Shown here in pieces: positions 10,013 through 18,835 of a DNA stretch of 64,000 nt (position 1 is the first letter of the stretch; each line of letters starts with the position of its first letter). Both the position numbers and the translations under genes were made by a program. The notes below the pieces were generated by a model. The model ran no database searches, was not told the DNA's origin, and was given only the letters and a program-made list of their open reading frames with translations. Source of the DNA: Rhizobium subbaraonis (GTDB taxonomy: Bacteria > Pseudomonadota > Alphaproteobacteria > Rhizobiales > Rhizobiaceae); contig NZ_OBQD01000003.1 of assembly GCF_900220975.1 (NCBI RefSeq), positions 248,001 through 312,000 of the forward strand, read 5' to 3'.

Positions 10013-10037
10013 AAAAGGCCGGCGTGGGGCCGGCCTT
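10013..10037 (-). terminator. Rho-independent terminator of ilvD
   Basis: On the minus strand AAGGCCGG and CCGGCCTT form a strong GC-rich stem followed by TTTTGC, about 30 nt after the ilvD stop codon. It lies between convergent genes and may also stop the LprI-like transcript. Confidence 0.6.
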
Positions 10038-10065
10038 CCGCTTCTGTCAATGTTTTGGGGAAAGC

Positions 10066-11901
10066 CTATTCCGGCAGAATGCGCACGGCGCCAAGGTCGG
10101 CGGAGCTTGCGAAGGCGGCATAGGCCTTCAGCGCCGTGGTGACGTTGCGCTTGCGTGGCTGCGCCGGCTTCCAGCCGAGCTTGTCCTGTTCGGCGCGGCG
10201 GGCGGCGAGTTCGGCGTCCGAAACTGCAAGGTTGATCGTGCGGTTCGGGATGTCGATCTCGATCATGTCGCCCTGGCGGACGAGACCGATCGCGCCGCCG
10301 TTCGCCGCTTCCGGAGAGGCGTGGCCGATCGACAGACCCGAGGTGCCGCCGGAGAAGCGGCCGTCGGTGATCAGCGCGCAGGCCTTGCCCAGCCCCTTCG
10401 ACTTCAGGTAGCTCGTCGGATAGAGCATTTCCTGCATGCCGGGGCCGCCCTTCGGGCCTTCGTAGCGGATGACGACGACGTCGCCGGCCTTGACCTCGCC
10501 GCCGAGGATTCCCTTCACGGCCGCGTCCTGGCTTTCGAAGACGACGGCGGGGCCGGTGAACTTCAGGATCGATTCATCGACGCCGGCCGTCTTCACGATG
10601 CAGCCGTCCAGCGCGATGTTGCCCTTCAGCACGGCGAGGCCGCCGTCCTTGGAGAAGGGGTTTTCGACCGAGCGGATGACGCCCTTTTCGCCGTCGGTGT
10701 CGAGCTCGTCCCAGCGGGCTTCCTGGCTGAAGGCGACCTGGGTCGGGATGCCGCCGGGGGCGGCGCGGAAGAAGGTGCGCACGGTCTCGCTGCTGGTGCG
10801 GGTGATGTCCCAGCGGTCGATGGCGTCGCCAAGGGTCGCGGCGTGCACAGTCGGGCTGTCGCGGTGGATCAGCCCACCGCGCTCGAGTTCGCCGAGGATG
10901 CGCATGATGCCGCCGGCACGATGGACGTCCTCCATGTGAACGTCGTTCTTGGCGGGGGCGACCTTGGAAAGGCACGGGACGTTCCGGGAAAGCCGGTCGA
11001 TGTCGTCGAGGTTGAAGTCGATCCCGCCCTCATAGGCGGCCGCAAGGATGTGAAGCACCGTATTGGTCGATCCGCCCATGGCGATGTCGAGCGACATGGC
11101 GTTCTCGAAAGCCTTCTTGTTGGCGACGTTGCGCGGCAGGATGCTGTCGTCCTCCTGCTCGTAGTAACGGCGGGCGAGGTCGACGATCAGGTGGCCGGCC
11201 TCGACGAAAAGGCGCTTGCGATCGGCGTGGGTGGCGAGCGTCGAGCCGTTGCCGGGCAGGGACAGGCCGAGGGCTTCGGTGAGACAGTTCATCGAGTTGG
11301 CCGTGAACATGCCCGAGCACGAACCGCAGGTCGGGCAGGCGGAGCGCTCGATGACCTTGACGTCCTCGTCGGAGATTTTGTCGTCGGCGGCGGCGACCAT
11401 GGCGTCGACCAGGTCGAGCGCGTGCGTCTTGCCGTGCAGGACGACCTTGCCGGCTTCCATCGGACCGCCGGAGACGAAGACGGCCGGGATGTTGAGGCGC
11501 ATGGCGGCATTCAGCATGCCGGGCGTGATCTTGTCGCAGTTGGAGATGCAGACCATGGCGTCGGCGCAATGGGCGTTGACCATGTACTCGACGCTGTCTG
11601 CGATGATCTCGCGGCTCGGCAGCGAATAGAGCATGCCGTCATGGCCCATGGCGATGCCGTCGTCGACGGCGATCGTGTTGAATTCCTTGGCGACGCCGCC
11701 GGCTGCCTCGATCTCGCGGGCGACCAGCTGGCCGAGGTCCTTCAGGTGCACGTGGCCGGGCACGAACTGGGTGAACGAATTGACCACCGCGATGATCGGC
11801 TTTCCGAAATCCGCATCCTTCATGCCGGTCGCGCGCCAGAGGCCGCGGGCACCGGCCATGTTGCGGCCGTGGGTGGTGGTTCGGGAGCGATAGGCTGGCA
11901 T
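10066..11901 (-). CDS. ilvD: Dihydroxy-acid dehydratase
   Basis: A 611-residue enzyme that dehydrates 2,3-dihydroxy-isovalerate and 2,3-dihydroxy-3-methylvalerate in valine, isoleucine and pantothenate synthesis. The start at [20 protein letters not shown] is the family's usual one and has GAGGAA 8 nt upstream. Iron-sulfur and metal-site motifs are present: [32 protein letters not shown] and SLPGNGS; the C-terminal [21 protein letters not shown] is complete. Length and motifs fit the classical [4Fe-4S]/IlvD type. It stands alone; the divergent GntR gene might or might not regulate it. Confidence 0.97.
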   Translation of the reverse strand: MPAYRSRTTTHGRNMAGARGLWRATGMKDADFGKPIIAVVNSFTQFVPGHVHLKDLGQLVAREIEAAGGVAKEFNTIAVDDGIAMGHDGMLYSLPSREIIADSVEYMVNAHCADAMVCISNCDKITPGMLNAAMRLNIPAVFVSGGPMEAGKVVLHGKTHALDLVDAMVAAADDKISDEDVKVIERSACPTCGSCSGMFTANSMNCLTEALGLSLPGNGSTLATHADRKRLFVEAGHLIVDLARRYYEQEDDSILPRNVANKKAFENAMSLDIAMGGSTNTVLHILAAAYEGGIDFNLDDIDRLSRNVPCLSKVAPAKNDVHMEDVHRAGGIMRILGELERGGLIHRDSPTVHAATLGDAIDRWDITRTSSETVRTFFRAAPGGIPTQVAFSQEARWDELDTDGEKGVIRSVENPFSKDGGLAVLKGNIALDGCIVKTAGVDESILKFTGPAVVFESQDAAVKGILGGEVKAGDVVVIRYEGPKGGPGMQEMLYPTSYLKSKGLGKACALITDGRFSGGTSGLSIGHASPEAANGGAIGLVRQGDMIEIDIPNRTINLAVSDAELAARRAEQDKLGWKPAQPRKRNVTTALKAYAAFASSADLGAVRILPE

Positions 11902-12110
11902 CGACGTGTTCCTCAAATCCGGTCAGGCATGGCATGTGGGGGCGAAAAAGCCGTTCCGCCAGCCCTTGTCAGGCGTTCCCTAGCGCAAAAGCCCCGCCGC
12001 GTCACGAAAGGAATGCAATTTTTTGCCGGCCGGCGTGGAATTTCCTGTCGCGATCCGGCGCAGGGACGACCATTGCCGACAGAGGCCGTTTGTGAGAGTG
12101 TCGCGGCTCG

Positions 12111-13139
12111 ATGGCGGTTGACAGGACGATGGCGAAGGAACGGGCGGAGGTGGTCGAGACGGGAGAGGCGCGCCCGCTCTACCTGCGTATCCGCGACCAG
12201 ATTTCCGGGGCGATCGCGGCAGGGCGGCTGCCGAAGGACGCGCTGCTGCTGGAAGGGCACGTGGCCGGCATCTTCTCCTCCACGCGGACGCCGGTGCGGC
12301 AGGCCTTCGCCCTGCTGGAGACGGAGGGCGCGATCCGCCGGTTCGACGGCCGCGGCTTCGTCGTCGGCCGCGGCAGGGGCGCGCCGCTGCGCATAGCGTT
12401 GACCTCGGACATGTTCGGCGACGGCGAAGAGGCGCAGCCGCTGCGCAAGGCGCCCGCCTGGGAAACGATCTACGAGGCGCTGGAGCGGGAGATGGTACAT
12501 CTTTCCGTGTTCGGCCGTCACCGCATCAACGAGGTGGAACTGGCACGCGCGAAGGGCGTCGGCCGCCAGGTCGCCCGTGACGCGCTGACAAGGCTGGAAA
12601 ACCTCGGCATCGTGGAAAAGGACGAGAGGATGCGCTGGACCGTCGTCCCGCTTGACGAGGGTCGCATGCGCGACCTGCACGACATCCGCGTGGCGCTTGA
12701 GCCGGTGGCGCTCAGGCAGGCCTATCCCTTCATGCCGGAGCAGGAGCGCACGGCGATGACGGCGCGGCTCAGGCGCGCGCTCGCCGGCTATCCCGATCTC
12801 TCGCTTGAGGAGATGGACGGCATGGAGACCGACCTGCACATCACCCTTCTCGGCCACTGCCCCAACCGCGAGATCCTGATCGCGCTCAGGCGTGCGAGGT
12901 TCATGCTCAACGTCTCAAAGCACATCATGGGCGTCTCGCACGTCATGCCGAAGGACGAGCCGTTCATCGCCGAGCACCTCACCGTGTTCGCCGCGCTGGA
13001 GGTGGGCGATGTCGAAGGCGCTGCCGAGGCGCTCCGGCACCACATCGCGGTGTCGCTGCCGAAGGTGATCGGTCGGGTGGCGGAATTCCGGGCGACGCAC
13101 CGGCCTGAGGTGCCGGGGTATGTGATGGCGGCGGGGTAG
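12111..13139 (+). CDS. GntR-family regulator with two winged-helix domains and a helical ligand domain
   Basis: A 342-residue protein. Residues about 20-85 form a GntR winged helix (PLYLRIRDQISGAIAAGRLP ... TPVRQAFALLETEGAI). Residues about 118-185 look like a second one (AWETIYEALEREMV ... GRQVARDALTRLENLGIV), and about 185-330 resemble the all-helical FCD-type effector domain (LHDIRVALEPVALRQ). GntR proteins usually have one DNA-binding domain, so the tandem arrangement is notable. It is divergent from ilvD with 209 nt between starts. A second in-frame ATG at 12129 is an alternative start. Its C-terminal tail is related to DNA repeated at 15382. Confidence 0.83.
   Translation: MAVDRTMAKERAEVVETGEARPLYLRIRDQISGAIAAGRLPKDALLLEGHVAGIFSSTRTPVRQAFALLETEGAIRRFDGRGFVVGRGRGAPLRIALTSDMFGDGEEAQPLRKAPAWETIYEALEREMVHLSVFGRHRINEVELARAKGVGRQVARDALTRLENLGIVEKDERMRWTVVPLDEGRMRDLHDIRVALEPVALRQAYPFMPEQERTAMTARLRRALAGYPDLSLEEMDGMETDLHITLLGHCPNREILIALRRARFMLNVSKHIMGVSHVMPKDEPFIAEHLTVFAALEVGDVEGAAEALRHHIAVSLPKVIGRVAEFRATHRPEVPGYVMAAG
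13082..13126. repeat. Copy A of a ~45-bp repeat shared with 15382-15426
   Basis: The last codons of the GntR gene (EFRATHRPEVPGYV) lie in a segment that aligns with non-coding DNA 2.3 kb away at roughly 37 of 43 positions by hand alignment with small gaps. This suggests a short mobile or dispersed element, or a partial duplication, that supplies the 3' end of this gene. Confidence 0.5.
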
Positions 13140-13151
13140 GGAGAGGGCGAG

Positions 13152-13180
13152 GGCCGCAAGACGTCGCTCGTCTTGAGGCC
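13152..13180 (+). terminator. Hairpin after the GntR gene
   Basis: GGCCGCAAGACG and CGTCTTGAGGCC pair around a short loop 12 nt after the stop codon. There is no U tract, so it may be an mRNA 3' stabiliser or a weak terminator. Confidence 0.35.
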
Positions 13181-13283
13181 GCGCTCGGCGTGGCGCTCCA
13201 ACCGGGCCGGAGATTTGATCGCAGGATGTCGGACACTGCTTTGGCCAATCGTCTTCAAGACGGATCAGGCAGGGAGAACCGCG

Positions 13284-13928
13284 ATGACGATTACCATTAC
13301 CGCCTTCGAACGCTCGCCGGACCGTGGCAGGGGGCTGGCGCGTGACATGCGTGTTCGCTGGGCGCTCGAGGAGGTCGGCGAGCCCTACGAGGTGCGCCTC
13401 GTTTCGTTCAAGGCGATGAAGGAGCCCGCGCATGTCGCGCTCCAACCTTTCGGCCAGATCCCGACCTATGAGGAGGACGGCCTCGTGCTTTTCGAATCCG
13501 GCGCCATCCTGCTTCACATCGCCGAGCGCCATCAGGGCCTGTTGCCGGACGACGCGCGTGCCCGCGCGAGGGCGATCACATGGATGTTTGCCGCCCTCAA
13601 CACGGTGGAACCGCCGACGATCGATCGCGAAGTCGCCCGCTATCTGGAGGGCGACAGGCCATGGTACGATGAGCGCCTGCCCCTCATCGACGAGCGCATC
13701 CGCAAGCGGCTCGACCAACTCGCCGCGCACCTTGGCGATGCCGAGTGGCTCGACGGTACCTTCAGCGCTGGCGACCTTTTGATGGTGACGGTGCTGCGCA
13801 GGCTGGAAGGTTCGGGTATCCTGGACGACTATCCCACCCTCTCTGCCTATGTCGACCGCGGCCAGGCGCGCCCCGCCTACAAACGCGCCTTCGCCGCGCA
13901 GATGGCGGTGTTCAATGCCTCGCTCTAG
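13284..13928 (+). CDS. Glutathione S-transferase family protein
   Basis: A 214-residue protein starting at MTITITAFER, with purine-rich AGGGAGAA upstream; the longer open frame starting at 13173 is not supported. Residues about 1-85 form the thioredoxin-fold N-domain, with the GST signature IPTYEEDGLVLFESGAIL (conserved cis-proline and ESGAI glutathione contact). Residues about 90-210 form the helical C-domain with FSAGDLLM. Such enzymes conjugate or reduce electrophiles with glutathione in the cytoplasm; the substrate cannot be read from sequence. It appears to be monocistronic. Confidence 0.9.
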   Translation: MTITITAFERSPDRGRGLARDMRVRWALEEVGEPYEVRLVSFKAMKEPAHVALQPFGQIPTYEEDGLVLFESGAILLHIAERHQGLLPDDARARARAITWMFAALNTVEPPTIDREVARYLEGDRPWYDERLPLIDERIRKRLDQLAAHLGDAEWLDGTFSAGDLLMVTVLRRLEGSGILDDYPTLSAYVDRGQARPAYKRAFAAQMAVFNASL

Positions 13929-14003
13929 GTGAGCGGCGCCGATCATTCACAGTCCGATCTCGGGCGACCTTCCACGGCCGTTGCCCTTCGACTGCGCCGT
14001 TTG

Positions 14004-14417
14004 TCACGTCGTTGGCATCCTGTCGAACTTCTGCAGTGCCGGATCGAGGTGATCCCAGGCATGTCCGGCCACGGTCCAGGACACCAGTTGTGGCTTGTAA
14101 CGGCTCGGGTCGTCGAGGCTTGCCGGCGTGACGATGAAGACATCCGGCATGTCGGGAAACGTCATGTAGACGGACGAACCGCAGGTCGGGCAGAAGGCGC
14201 GCCGCTTCACGGTTCCGCCATCGCCTATGGTTTGCCATTGTGACGCGCCTCCCTCGACCGTCACATCAGCCGAAACGAACGTCAGGTGCGATTGGTGTCC
14301 CGTGCCGCTGTCGCGCTGACATTGCCGGCACTGACAGTCAACCATGACGGCCGGTTCGCCTGATATCTCGTAACGGATCGCGCCACAGGCGCAGCCGCCG
14401 GTGTAGGACTTGCTCAT
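14004..14417 (-). CDS. GFA (CENP-V/glutathione-dependent formaldehyde-activating-like) zinc protein
   Basis: A 137-residue protein starting at MSKSYTGGC (GGGAGA upstream). The zinc-binding cysteine pattern of the GFA fold is complete: GGCACGAIRYE, CQCRQCQ and FCPTCGSSVY. The original member was proposed to activate formaldehyde with glutathione, but most members have no proven activity. It is the third gene of an ArsR-SRPBCC-GFA operon, 17 nt after the SRPBCC gene, so its role is probably tied to whatever the ArsR protein senses. Confidence 0.9.
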   Translation of the reverse strand: MSKSYTGGCACGAIRYEISGEPAVMVDCQCRQCQRDSGTGHQSHLTFVSADVTVEGGASQWQTIGDGGTVKRRAFCPTCGSSVYMTFPDMPDVFIVTPASLDDPSRYKPQLVSWTVAGHAWDHLDPALQKFDRMPTT

Positions 14418-14434
14418 GTCGTTCTCCCGTTTCT

Positions 14435-14914
14435 TCAATGCAGCGCTTGCGAAGACGCCTCCTCAGCGACCACCACGTCGAGCTTCCTGACCACCTTTTT
14501 CCAGCCTTCGCCCATGTTGCGGTAGGCCGTGTCGTTCTTCGGAAGCACGAAGCCGGAGTGCACCAGGCGAAGGCGCGTGCCTGTGTTGGTCGCGGAAAGG
14601 GTGAAGGTGACGACCGTGTCAAGCTTCGAGCCATAGCCGTCATTGCTTTCATGGCCTCCCTTCCAGGCATAGGACAACCGTTCACGCGGCACCACCTCGA
14701 GCACCTCGCAATAAATGGTGCCGTCCCATTCGCCGGCGGGTGTGGTCTGGAAGGTGAAATGGCTCCCGACGACGGGTTCGAAGTCCTTCGGTGCCATCAG
14801 CCAGCGGCCGATCAGTTCGCCGCTGGTCAAGGCCTTCCAGATGACTGCCGGCGCATGCGGGAAGACCTCGTCCACGACGATCGACTGCATATTCGGAGTC
14901 ATATCCCGGTTCAT
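14435..14914 (-). CDS. SRPBCC/AHSA1-domain protein
   Basis: A 159-residue START-like (AHSA1) protein. It opens with VDEVFPHAPAVIWKALTSGELIGRWLMAPKDFEPVVG and has GEWDGTIYCEVLEVVPRERLSYAW, the standard helix-grip strands. Its ATG overlaps the ArsR stop codon (ATGA), showing translational coupling. Pairs of a small ArsR regulator and an AHSA1 protein are very common in rhizobia and actinobacteria. The ligand and reaction are unknown; the fold suggests binding of a small hydrophobic molecule. Confidence 0.9.
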   Translation of the reverse strand: MNRDMTPNMQSIVVDEVFPHAPAVIWKALTSGELIGRWLMAPKDFEPVVGSHFTFQTTPAGEWDGTIYCEVLEVVPRERLSYAWKGGHESNDGYGSKLDTVVTFTLSATNTGTRLRLVHSGFVLPKNDTAYRNMGEGWKKVVRKLDVVVAEEASSQALH

Positions 14915-15240
14915 GGATCGATTTCCTTCAGCAGATTTCTCAGATCGGCAAAGCGTTCGCGCCAGAAGACGCCGTAGTGGCTCATCCAGTCGGCCAGTGG
15001 CGCCAGCCCACCTGGCTGGGCGCGATAGTAGACATTGCGCCCCTCAGGGCGCTCGCAGACAAGCCCGGCCTGCTTCAAGGACTTGAGGTGCTGGGAGATG
15101 GCCCCCTGCGTGACGTTGCTGCCGCGGGTCAATTCAACGACGGTGATCTCGTCGGAGTTGGCGATGCGCTCGAACACGGCCCGCCGGGTGGGATCGGCAA
15201 GGGCGCGCATGACAGTTGTTATGGTTTCAGCTTCGATCAT
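14911..15240 (-). CDS. ArsR-family transcriptional regulator
   Basis: A 109-residue winged-helix protein of the ArsR/SmtB group: MRALADPTRRAVFERIAN, then SNVTQGAISQHLKSLKQAGLV as the recognition helix and EGRNVYYRAQPGGL as the wing. No metal-binding cysteine pair is visible (the only Cys is in LVCERPEG), so this is the metal-independent subtype typically paired with AHSA1 genes. It heads the ArsR-SRPBCC-GFA operon and probably represses it through the AT-rich inverted repeats immediately upstream. Confidence 0.92.
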   Translation of the reverse strand: MIEAETITTVMRALADPTRRAVFERIANSDEITVVELTRGSNVTQGAISQHLKSLKQAGLVCERPEGRNVYYRAQPGGLAPLADWMSHYGVFWRERFADLRNLLKEIDP

Positions 15241-15260
15241 GGATCGATTAAATAGCGCAT

Positions 15261-15292
15261 ACTAATCAATTAGTCAATACTATTTGATTGAT
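15261..15292. promoter_or_regulatory. AT-rich inverted repeats, probable ArsR operator and promoter
   Basis: ACTAATCAATTAGT (15261-15274) has 6-bp complementary arms. ATCAAT (15265-15270) and ATTGAT (15287-15292) form a second, wider inverted repeat. The block ends 20 nt upstream of the arsR start and is strikingly AT-rich for this genome, as expected for an autoregulated promoter. Confidence 0.5.
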
Positions 15293-15381
15293 CCGTGCGG
15301 CAGTGCCTGAACCCACGGCTCTCGCCGCCCCTGTTTGCCTTCAGGCCGAAGGAGCAGCGCGGCGAGGACCGTGAGCATGGG

Positions 15382-15426
15382 CGAATTCCCGGCGACGCAT
15401 CGGGTGAGGTGCCGGGATATGTTGGC
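15382..15426. repeat. Copy B of the ~45-bp repeat found at the end of the GntR gene
   Basis: This segment, in otherwise non-coding DNA, matches 13082-13126 closely (shared blocks include GAATTCC, GGCGACGCA and TGAGGTGCCGGG). Read in the matching frame it begins EFPATHR against EFRATHR in the GntR tail, then diverges. Confidence 0.5.
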
Positions 15427-15474
15427 GATGCCGGGCATACTCAGGAAAGCGGCGACAAATGCCGCCGCCAAACT

Positions 15475-15741
15475 TCAGGATTCAATAAGGATCACCAAAG
15501 ACTCCGGGACCACCCCGTCAAAGGCCATCGCATCGGCGGCGGCCTTGCTTTGCATTGCCTTGTTCATGGCGTCGATATCCGGCACGTCCATAAGGATGGC
15601 CACCCGGGTCGGATCCTGTGGATCGACGAAGGTTCGGATTCCCGTCACGCCAAGGGGGCCGAACAGCTCCTGGCGCTTCGGTGAATTGAGCCAATGGTCG
15701 GCACCTTTGGTGATGTTGTGGTGGGCAACAATGGTCGGCAT
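15475..15741 (-). CDS. Small conserved protein of unknown function
   Basis: An 88-residue protein starting at MPTIVAHHNI; a near-perfect Shine-Dalgarno (AAGGAGG) lies 9 nt upstream, ruling out the longer open frame. The sequence alternates strands and helices: VAHHNI, WLNSPKRQELFGPLGVTGIRTFVDP, VAILMDVPDIDAMNKAM, and a C-terminal strand ESLVILIES. This resembles dimeric alpha/beta-barrel proteins, but I cannot assign a family with confidence. It is monocistronic. No function is proposed. Confidence 0.78.
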   Translation of the reverse strand: MPTIVAHHNITKGADHWLNSPKRQELFGPLGVTGIRTFVDPQDPTRVAILMDVPDIDAMNKAMQSKAAADAMAFDGVVPESLVILIES

Positions 15742-16003
15742 TGCTTCGTCCCTCCTTTGACGCGGAGGTGACACGCAAAGCCTGCCGCGATCCCCCACGT
15801 CCGAGCACGGAACGCCCCATCATGCGGCCTGTCAAGCAATTCGTAGCCGATCCGTCGCCCTGACGGTGCGCACGGGCCGCGCTGTCAATCCCGGACGCGG
15901 CCGCGGGCGGCAGCAACATCGGCGCTGTCGCTGGAGTGCCGCGCCTGCAAACCCAAGAGTTGGCGCGCGAACGGCGATGCCTGAAGTGCTCCCCTCCCGC
16001 GCC

Positions 16004-17533
16004 TCACGTCACCGCGCCCACCTGCCAGGGCACGAACTCGTTGTCGCCGTAGTCGAACGCCTCGCTTGCCGTTTTCCGCCCTGATGCCGTTTCGATGACG
16101 AAGTCGAAGATGCGGCGGCCGGCTTCCTCGATCGTCTCGGTGCCGTCGACGATGGTGCCGCAGTTGATGTCCATGTCCTCCTTGATGTGCTCGTACATCG
16201 GCGTGTTGGTGGCGATCTTGATGCAGGGGGCGGGCTTGTAGCCGGAAACGGAGCCTCGGCCGGTGGTGAAGGCGACGAGATTGCAGCCGCCGGCGATCTG
16301 GCCGGTGACGGCGGCGGGGTCGTAGCCGGGCGTGTCCATGAAGACAAAGCCTGCTTCCTCCACTTCCTCGGCGTATTCGTAGACCGCGTTCAGCGGCATC
16401 GAGCCGCCCTTGGCGACAGCGCCGAGCGACTTTTCAAGAATGGTGGTCAGGCCGCCAGCCTTGTTGCCGTGCGAGGGGTTGTTGTTCAGTTCGGCATCGT
16501 TCTTCGCCGTGTACTCTCGCCACCAGTCGATGCGTGCGAGCAGCTTTTCGGCGACTTCCGGGCGGGCGGCGCGGCGGGTGAGCAGGTGCTCGGCGCCGTA
16601 GATTTCGGGCGTCTCCGAAAGCACGGTCGTGGCGCCTTCCTTCACCAGCATGTCCGAGGCGATACCGAGCGCCGGATTGGCCGAGATGCCGGAATAGCCG
16701 TCAGAACCACCGCACTCGAGCGCCAGCCTGATACCGGACAGCGGCTGCGGCGTGCGGCGGATGCGGCCGACGTCGGGCAGCATGTCGTCGATCATCTCGC
16801 AGGCGGCCTCGATCGTCTTGCGCGTGCCGCCCTGGTTCTGGATCATCATGGTGCGGAAGGTCTTGCCTTCCTCGAGCCCCGCCTCCTCGACCAGCGGCCC
16901 GTACTGGAAGGTCTCGCAGCCCAGCCCGATCATCAGGATCCCGCCGAAATTCGGGTTGCGCGCATAGCCCTTGAAGGTGCGGGTGAGGATGCGGCCGCCC
17001 TCCGACTTCAGGTTCAGCGCGCAGCCGCCGCCATAGGTCAGCGCCACCACGCCGTCGATGTTGTCGTGGCCGGCCTCGCGAAACTTCCGTGCATAGTGCT
17101 CGGCGACGTAGCGCGAGACGGTGGCGGAACAGTTCACGGTGGAGAGGATGCCGATGTAGTTTCGCGTGCCGATGCGGCCGCCGCCGCGGTCGTAGCCTTC
17201 GAAGGTGTGGCGCTCGGCTTCCGGCACCATGTCAGGAGGGGCGTTGTCGACGCAGAATTCGTGCTTCAGCGCCACGTCGTGGATGGCGAGGTTCTGCAGG
17301 TGCACGTGCTCGCCCGGCCGGATCGCCCGCGTCGCATAGCCGATGATCTGGCCGTACTTCAGGACCGGTGCGCCCACGGCGATCGGGGAAATCGCGACCT
17401 TGTGGCCACGCGGAATGCGTTCGGCGGCCACCACCCCGTTCACGAGAGCGCGTCCTGCATCGAGATTGGCCGGTACGACGCCGACATTGTCTTTCGGGTT
17501 GAGGACCAGGACGGCGGGCATTTCGGCAAGCAT
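16004..17533 (-). CDS. UxaA-family hydrolyase (altronate/galactarate dehydratase type)
   Basis: A 509-residue protein starting at MLAEMPAVLV (CAGGAG 8 nt upstream). Residues about 10-85 form the SAF domain (VVAAERIPRGHKVAI ... YGQIIGYATRAIRPGEHVH). The rest is the galactarate/altronate dehydratase core with GYDRGGGRIGTRNYIGI, YGGGCAL, ALECGGSDGYSGISANPALG and TTGRGS. Enzymes of this family dehydrate sugar acids such as altronate, galactarate or L-galactonate-type substrates using iron. The divergent FadR-type regulator and the operator pair between the genes point to an inducible sugar-acid pathway. No other pathway gene is adjacent, so the exact substrate is open. Confidence 0.9.
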   Translation of the reverse strand: MLAEMPAVLVLNPKDNVGVVPANLDAGRALVNGVVAAERIPRGHKVAISPIAVGAPVLKYGQIIGYATRAIRPGEHVHLQNLAIHDVALKHEFCVDNAPPDMVPEAERHTFEGYDRGGGRIGTRNYIGILSTVNCSATVSRYVAEHYARKFREAGHDNIDGVVALTYGGGCALNLKSEGGRILTRTFKGYARNPNFGGILMIGLGCETFQYGPLVEEAGLEEGKTFRTMMIQNQGGTRKTIEAACEMIDDMLPDVGRIRRTPQPLSGIRLALECGGSDGYSGISANPALGIASDMLVKEGATTVLSETPEIYGAEHLLTRRAARPEVAEKLLARIDWWREYTAKNDAELNNNPSHGNKAGGLTTILEKSLGAVAKGGSMPLNAVYEYAEEVEEAGFVFMDTPGYDPAAVTGQIAGGCNLVAFTTGRGSVSGYKPAPCIKIATNTPMYEHIKEDMDINCGTIVDGTETIEEAGRRIFDFVIETASGRKTASEAFDYGDNEFVPWQVGAVT

Positions 17534-17671
17534 GGCAGAACTCCTGCGACAGGGGGCTGGCGAATTATGCACAATGTCGGCAAAAGTCAATTGTGGCAGT
17601 TTCGCACCCTGTCAAGGTTGACTTCGTGGAGCGGATTCGCCTTCCATCCCCGGCACGCGCATCGGGCTGAA

Positions 17672-17703
17672 TAGTCATACTTATCGATCAAATAGTCTGA
17701 CAA
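17672..17703. promoter_or_regulatory. Two FadR/GntR-type operators between uxaA-like gene and its regulator
   Basis: TAGTCTGACAA (17693-17703) fits the FadR-subfamily consensus TNGTNNNACNA exactly. TAGTCATACTT (17672-17682) matches except at the last position. Their starts are 21 bp apart, two helical turns, so two dimers could bind on one DNA face. They lie in the intergenic region of the divergent pair. Confidence 0.55.
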
Positions 17704-17773
17704 AGCGGTATTGACAGCGCGGCTTGGCGCGGCGGATGCTGATGCGAAGAGCGGGTGCGCCGGGGGGATACAG

Positions 17774-18511
17774 GTGGACGTGACGAGGGAGCCGCAGGGC
17801 GGCAAGACGGATTTGCAGGTCCGAAGGCCGCGGGTACAGAAAAACGTGACCGCTGCGATCGGGCTCGACATCTGCTCCGACCGCTATGCGGTGGGAAGCG
17901 TTCTTCCGCGGGAAAGCGATCTTTGCGAGATGTACGGCGTCAGCCGGACGGTGGTGCGGGAATCCCTGAAAATCCTTTCGACCAAGGGGCTGGTCCACAG
18001 CCGGCCGCGCGTCGGCACGGTCGTCTGCGAAAAGACGGATTGGAACCTGCTCGACCCGCAGATCCTGGAATGGATGGGGCCGCGCATTCACGATCTCGAC
18101 CTTTTCGGCTGCATTCTCGAGACGCGTCGCACGGTGGAGCCTGTCGCGGCGGCGTTTGCGGCGGAGCGCGCGACGGTCCAGGAAATCGCAGACCTCGACG
18201 GCGCCTGGAGGCGCATGCGCGATGCCGGCGCAGATATCGAGGCCTTCACGCGCGCCGACGTGCAGTTTCACGAGATCCTGCTGAAGGCGAGCCACAACCA
18301 GGTCTTCCGCCAGCTCTCCTCCATCATTCATGCGGCGCTCATCTATGCGCTTCATCGCTCCAACGAGGCGGTGGAAGACAGGGAGGAGGCGCTGCTGGTC
18401 CATCGGGAACTGGTCGAGGCGCTGCGCCTGCGTGATCCGGAGGCCGCGCGCGCGGCGTCCAACCGAACGCTGGACCTTGCCGTTCGCGACCTCGCGCTCA
18501 ACGGCGCCTAG
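17774..18511 (+). CDS. FadR-subfamily GntR transcriptional regulator
   Basis: A 245-residue regulator if translation starts at the GTG at 17774, which has GGGGGGA just upstream; an in-frame TTG at 17711 would add 21 residues. The winged helix covers about residues 20-85 (VGSVLPRESDLCEMYGVSRTVVRESLKILSTKGLVHSRPRVGTVV). The FCD effector domain covers about 100-235, with VQFHEILLKASHN and VHRELVEALRLRDPEAAR carrying the likely metal-binding His/Asp residues. FadR-type proteins near sugar-acid genes usually bind a uronate or keto-gluconate-type ligand and derepress catabolism. Target: the divergent uxaA-like gene and probably itself. Confidence 0.88.
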   Translation: MDVTREPQGGKTDLQVRRPRVQKNVTAAIGLDICSDRYAVGSVLPRESDLCEMYGVSRTVVRESLKILSTKGLVHSRPRVGTVVCEKTDWNLLDPQILEWMGPRIHDLDLFGCILETRRTVEPVAAAFAAERATVQEIADLDGAWRRMRDAGADIEAFTRADVQFHEILLKASHNQVFRQLSSIIHAALIYALHRSNEAVEDREEALLVHRELVEALRLRDPEAARAASNRTLDLAVRDLALNGA

Positions 18512-18835
18512 CGGGGCCTTGCCGTCTCCGGTGCCGGAACGGAGCGGTCTTCGTCTTTCTCCAGCGGATCATGAGATCGGGAAGGGCCTGTCCAGCCTGC
18601 GCGGTTTGAGGCGTGGCAGGTCGCGGAACGCTTGAGGTCATGCTACCTGCGGGATGTGGCCGTGGCGCCGCAGGTGCCCGCAACCTCGATGTCACAAACA
18701 CCGGTGCGGATGATAACCGATTGCCTGCCCGGGTATTGCCCATTAAACATCTCTTAAGACACGCGGCCGGCCTCACGCGGGGGCCGACGTCTGGGAGGCT
18801 GCTTAGCCGGCGGCACGGTGAAAGGGTGTATCCGA
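18512..18835. other. Intergenic region, no gene seen
   Basis: A 324-nt gap between the FadR-type gene and the lipoprotein hydrolase. The last third becomes more AT-rich (ATTAAACATCTCTTAAG near 18745) and probably holds the promoter of the hydrolase gene. No convincing hairpin or ORF was found. Confidence 0.5.
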
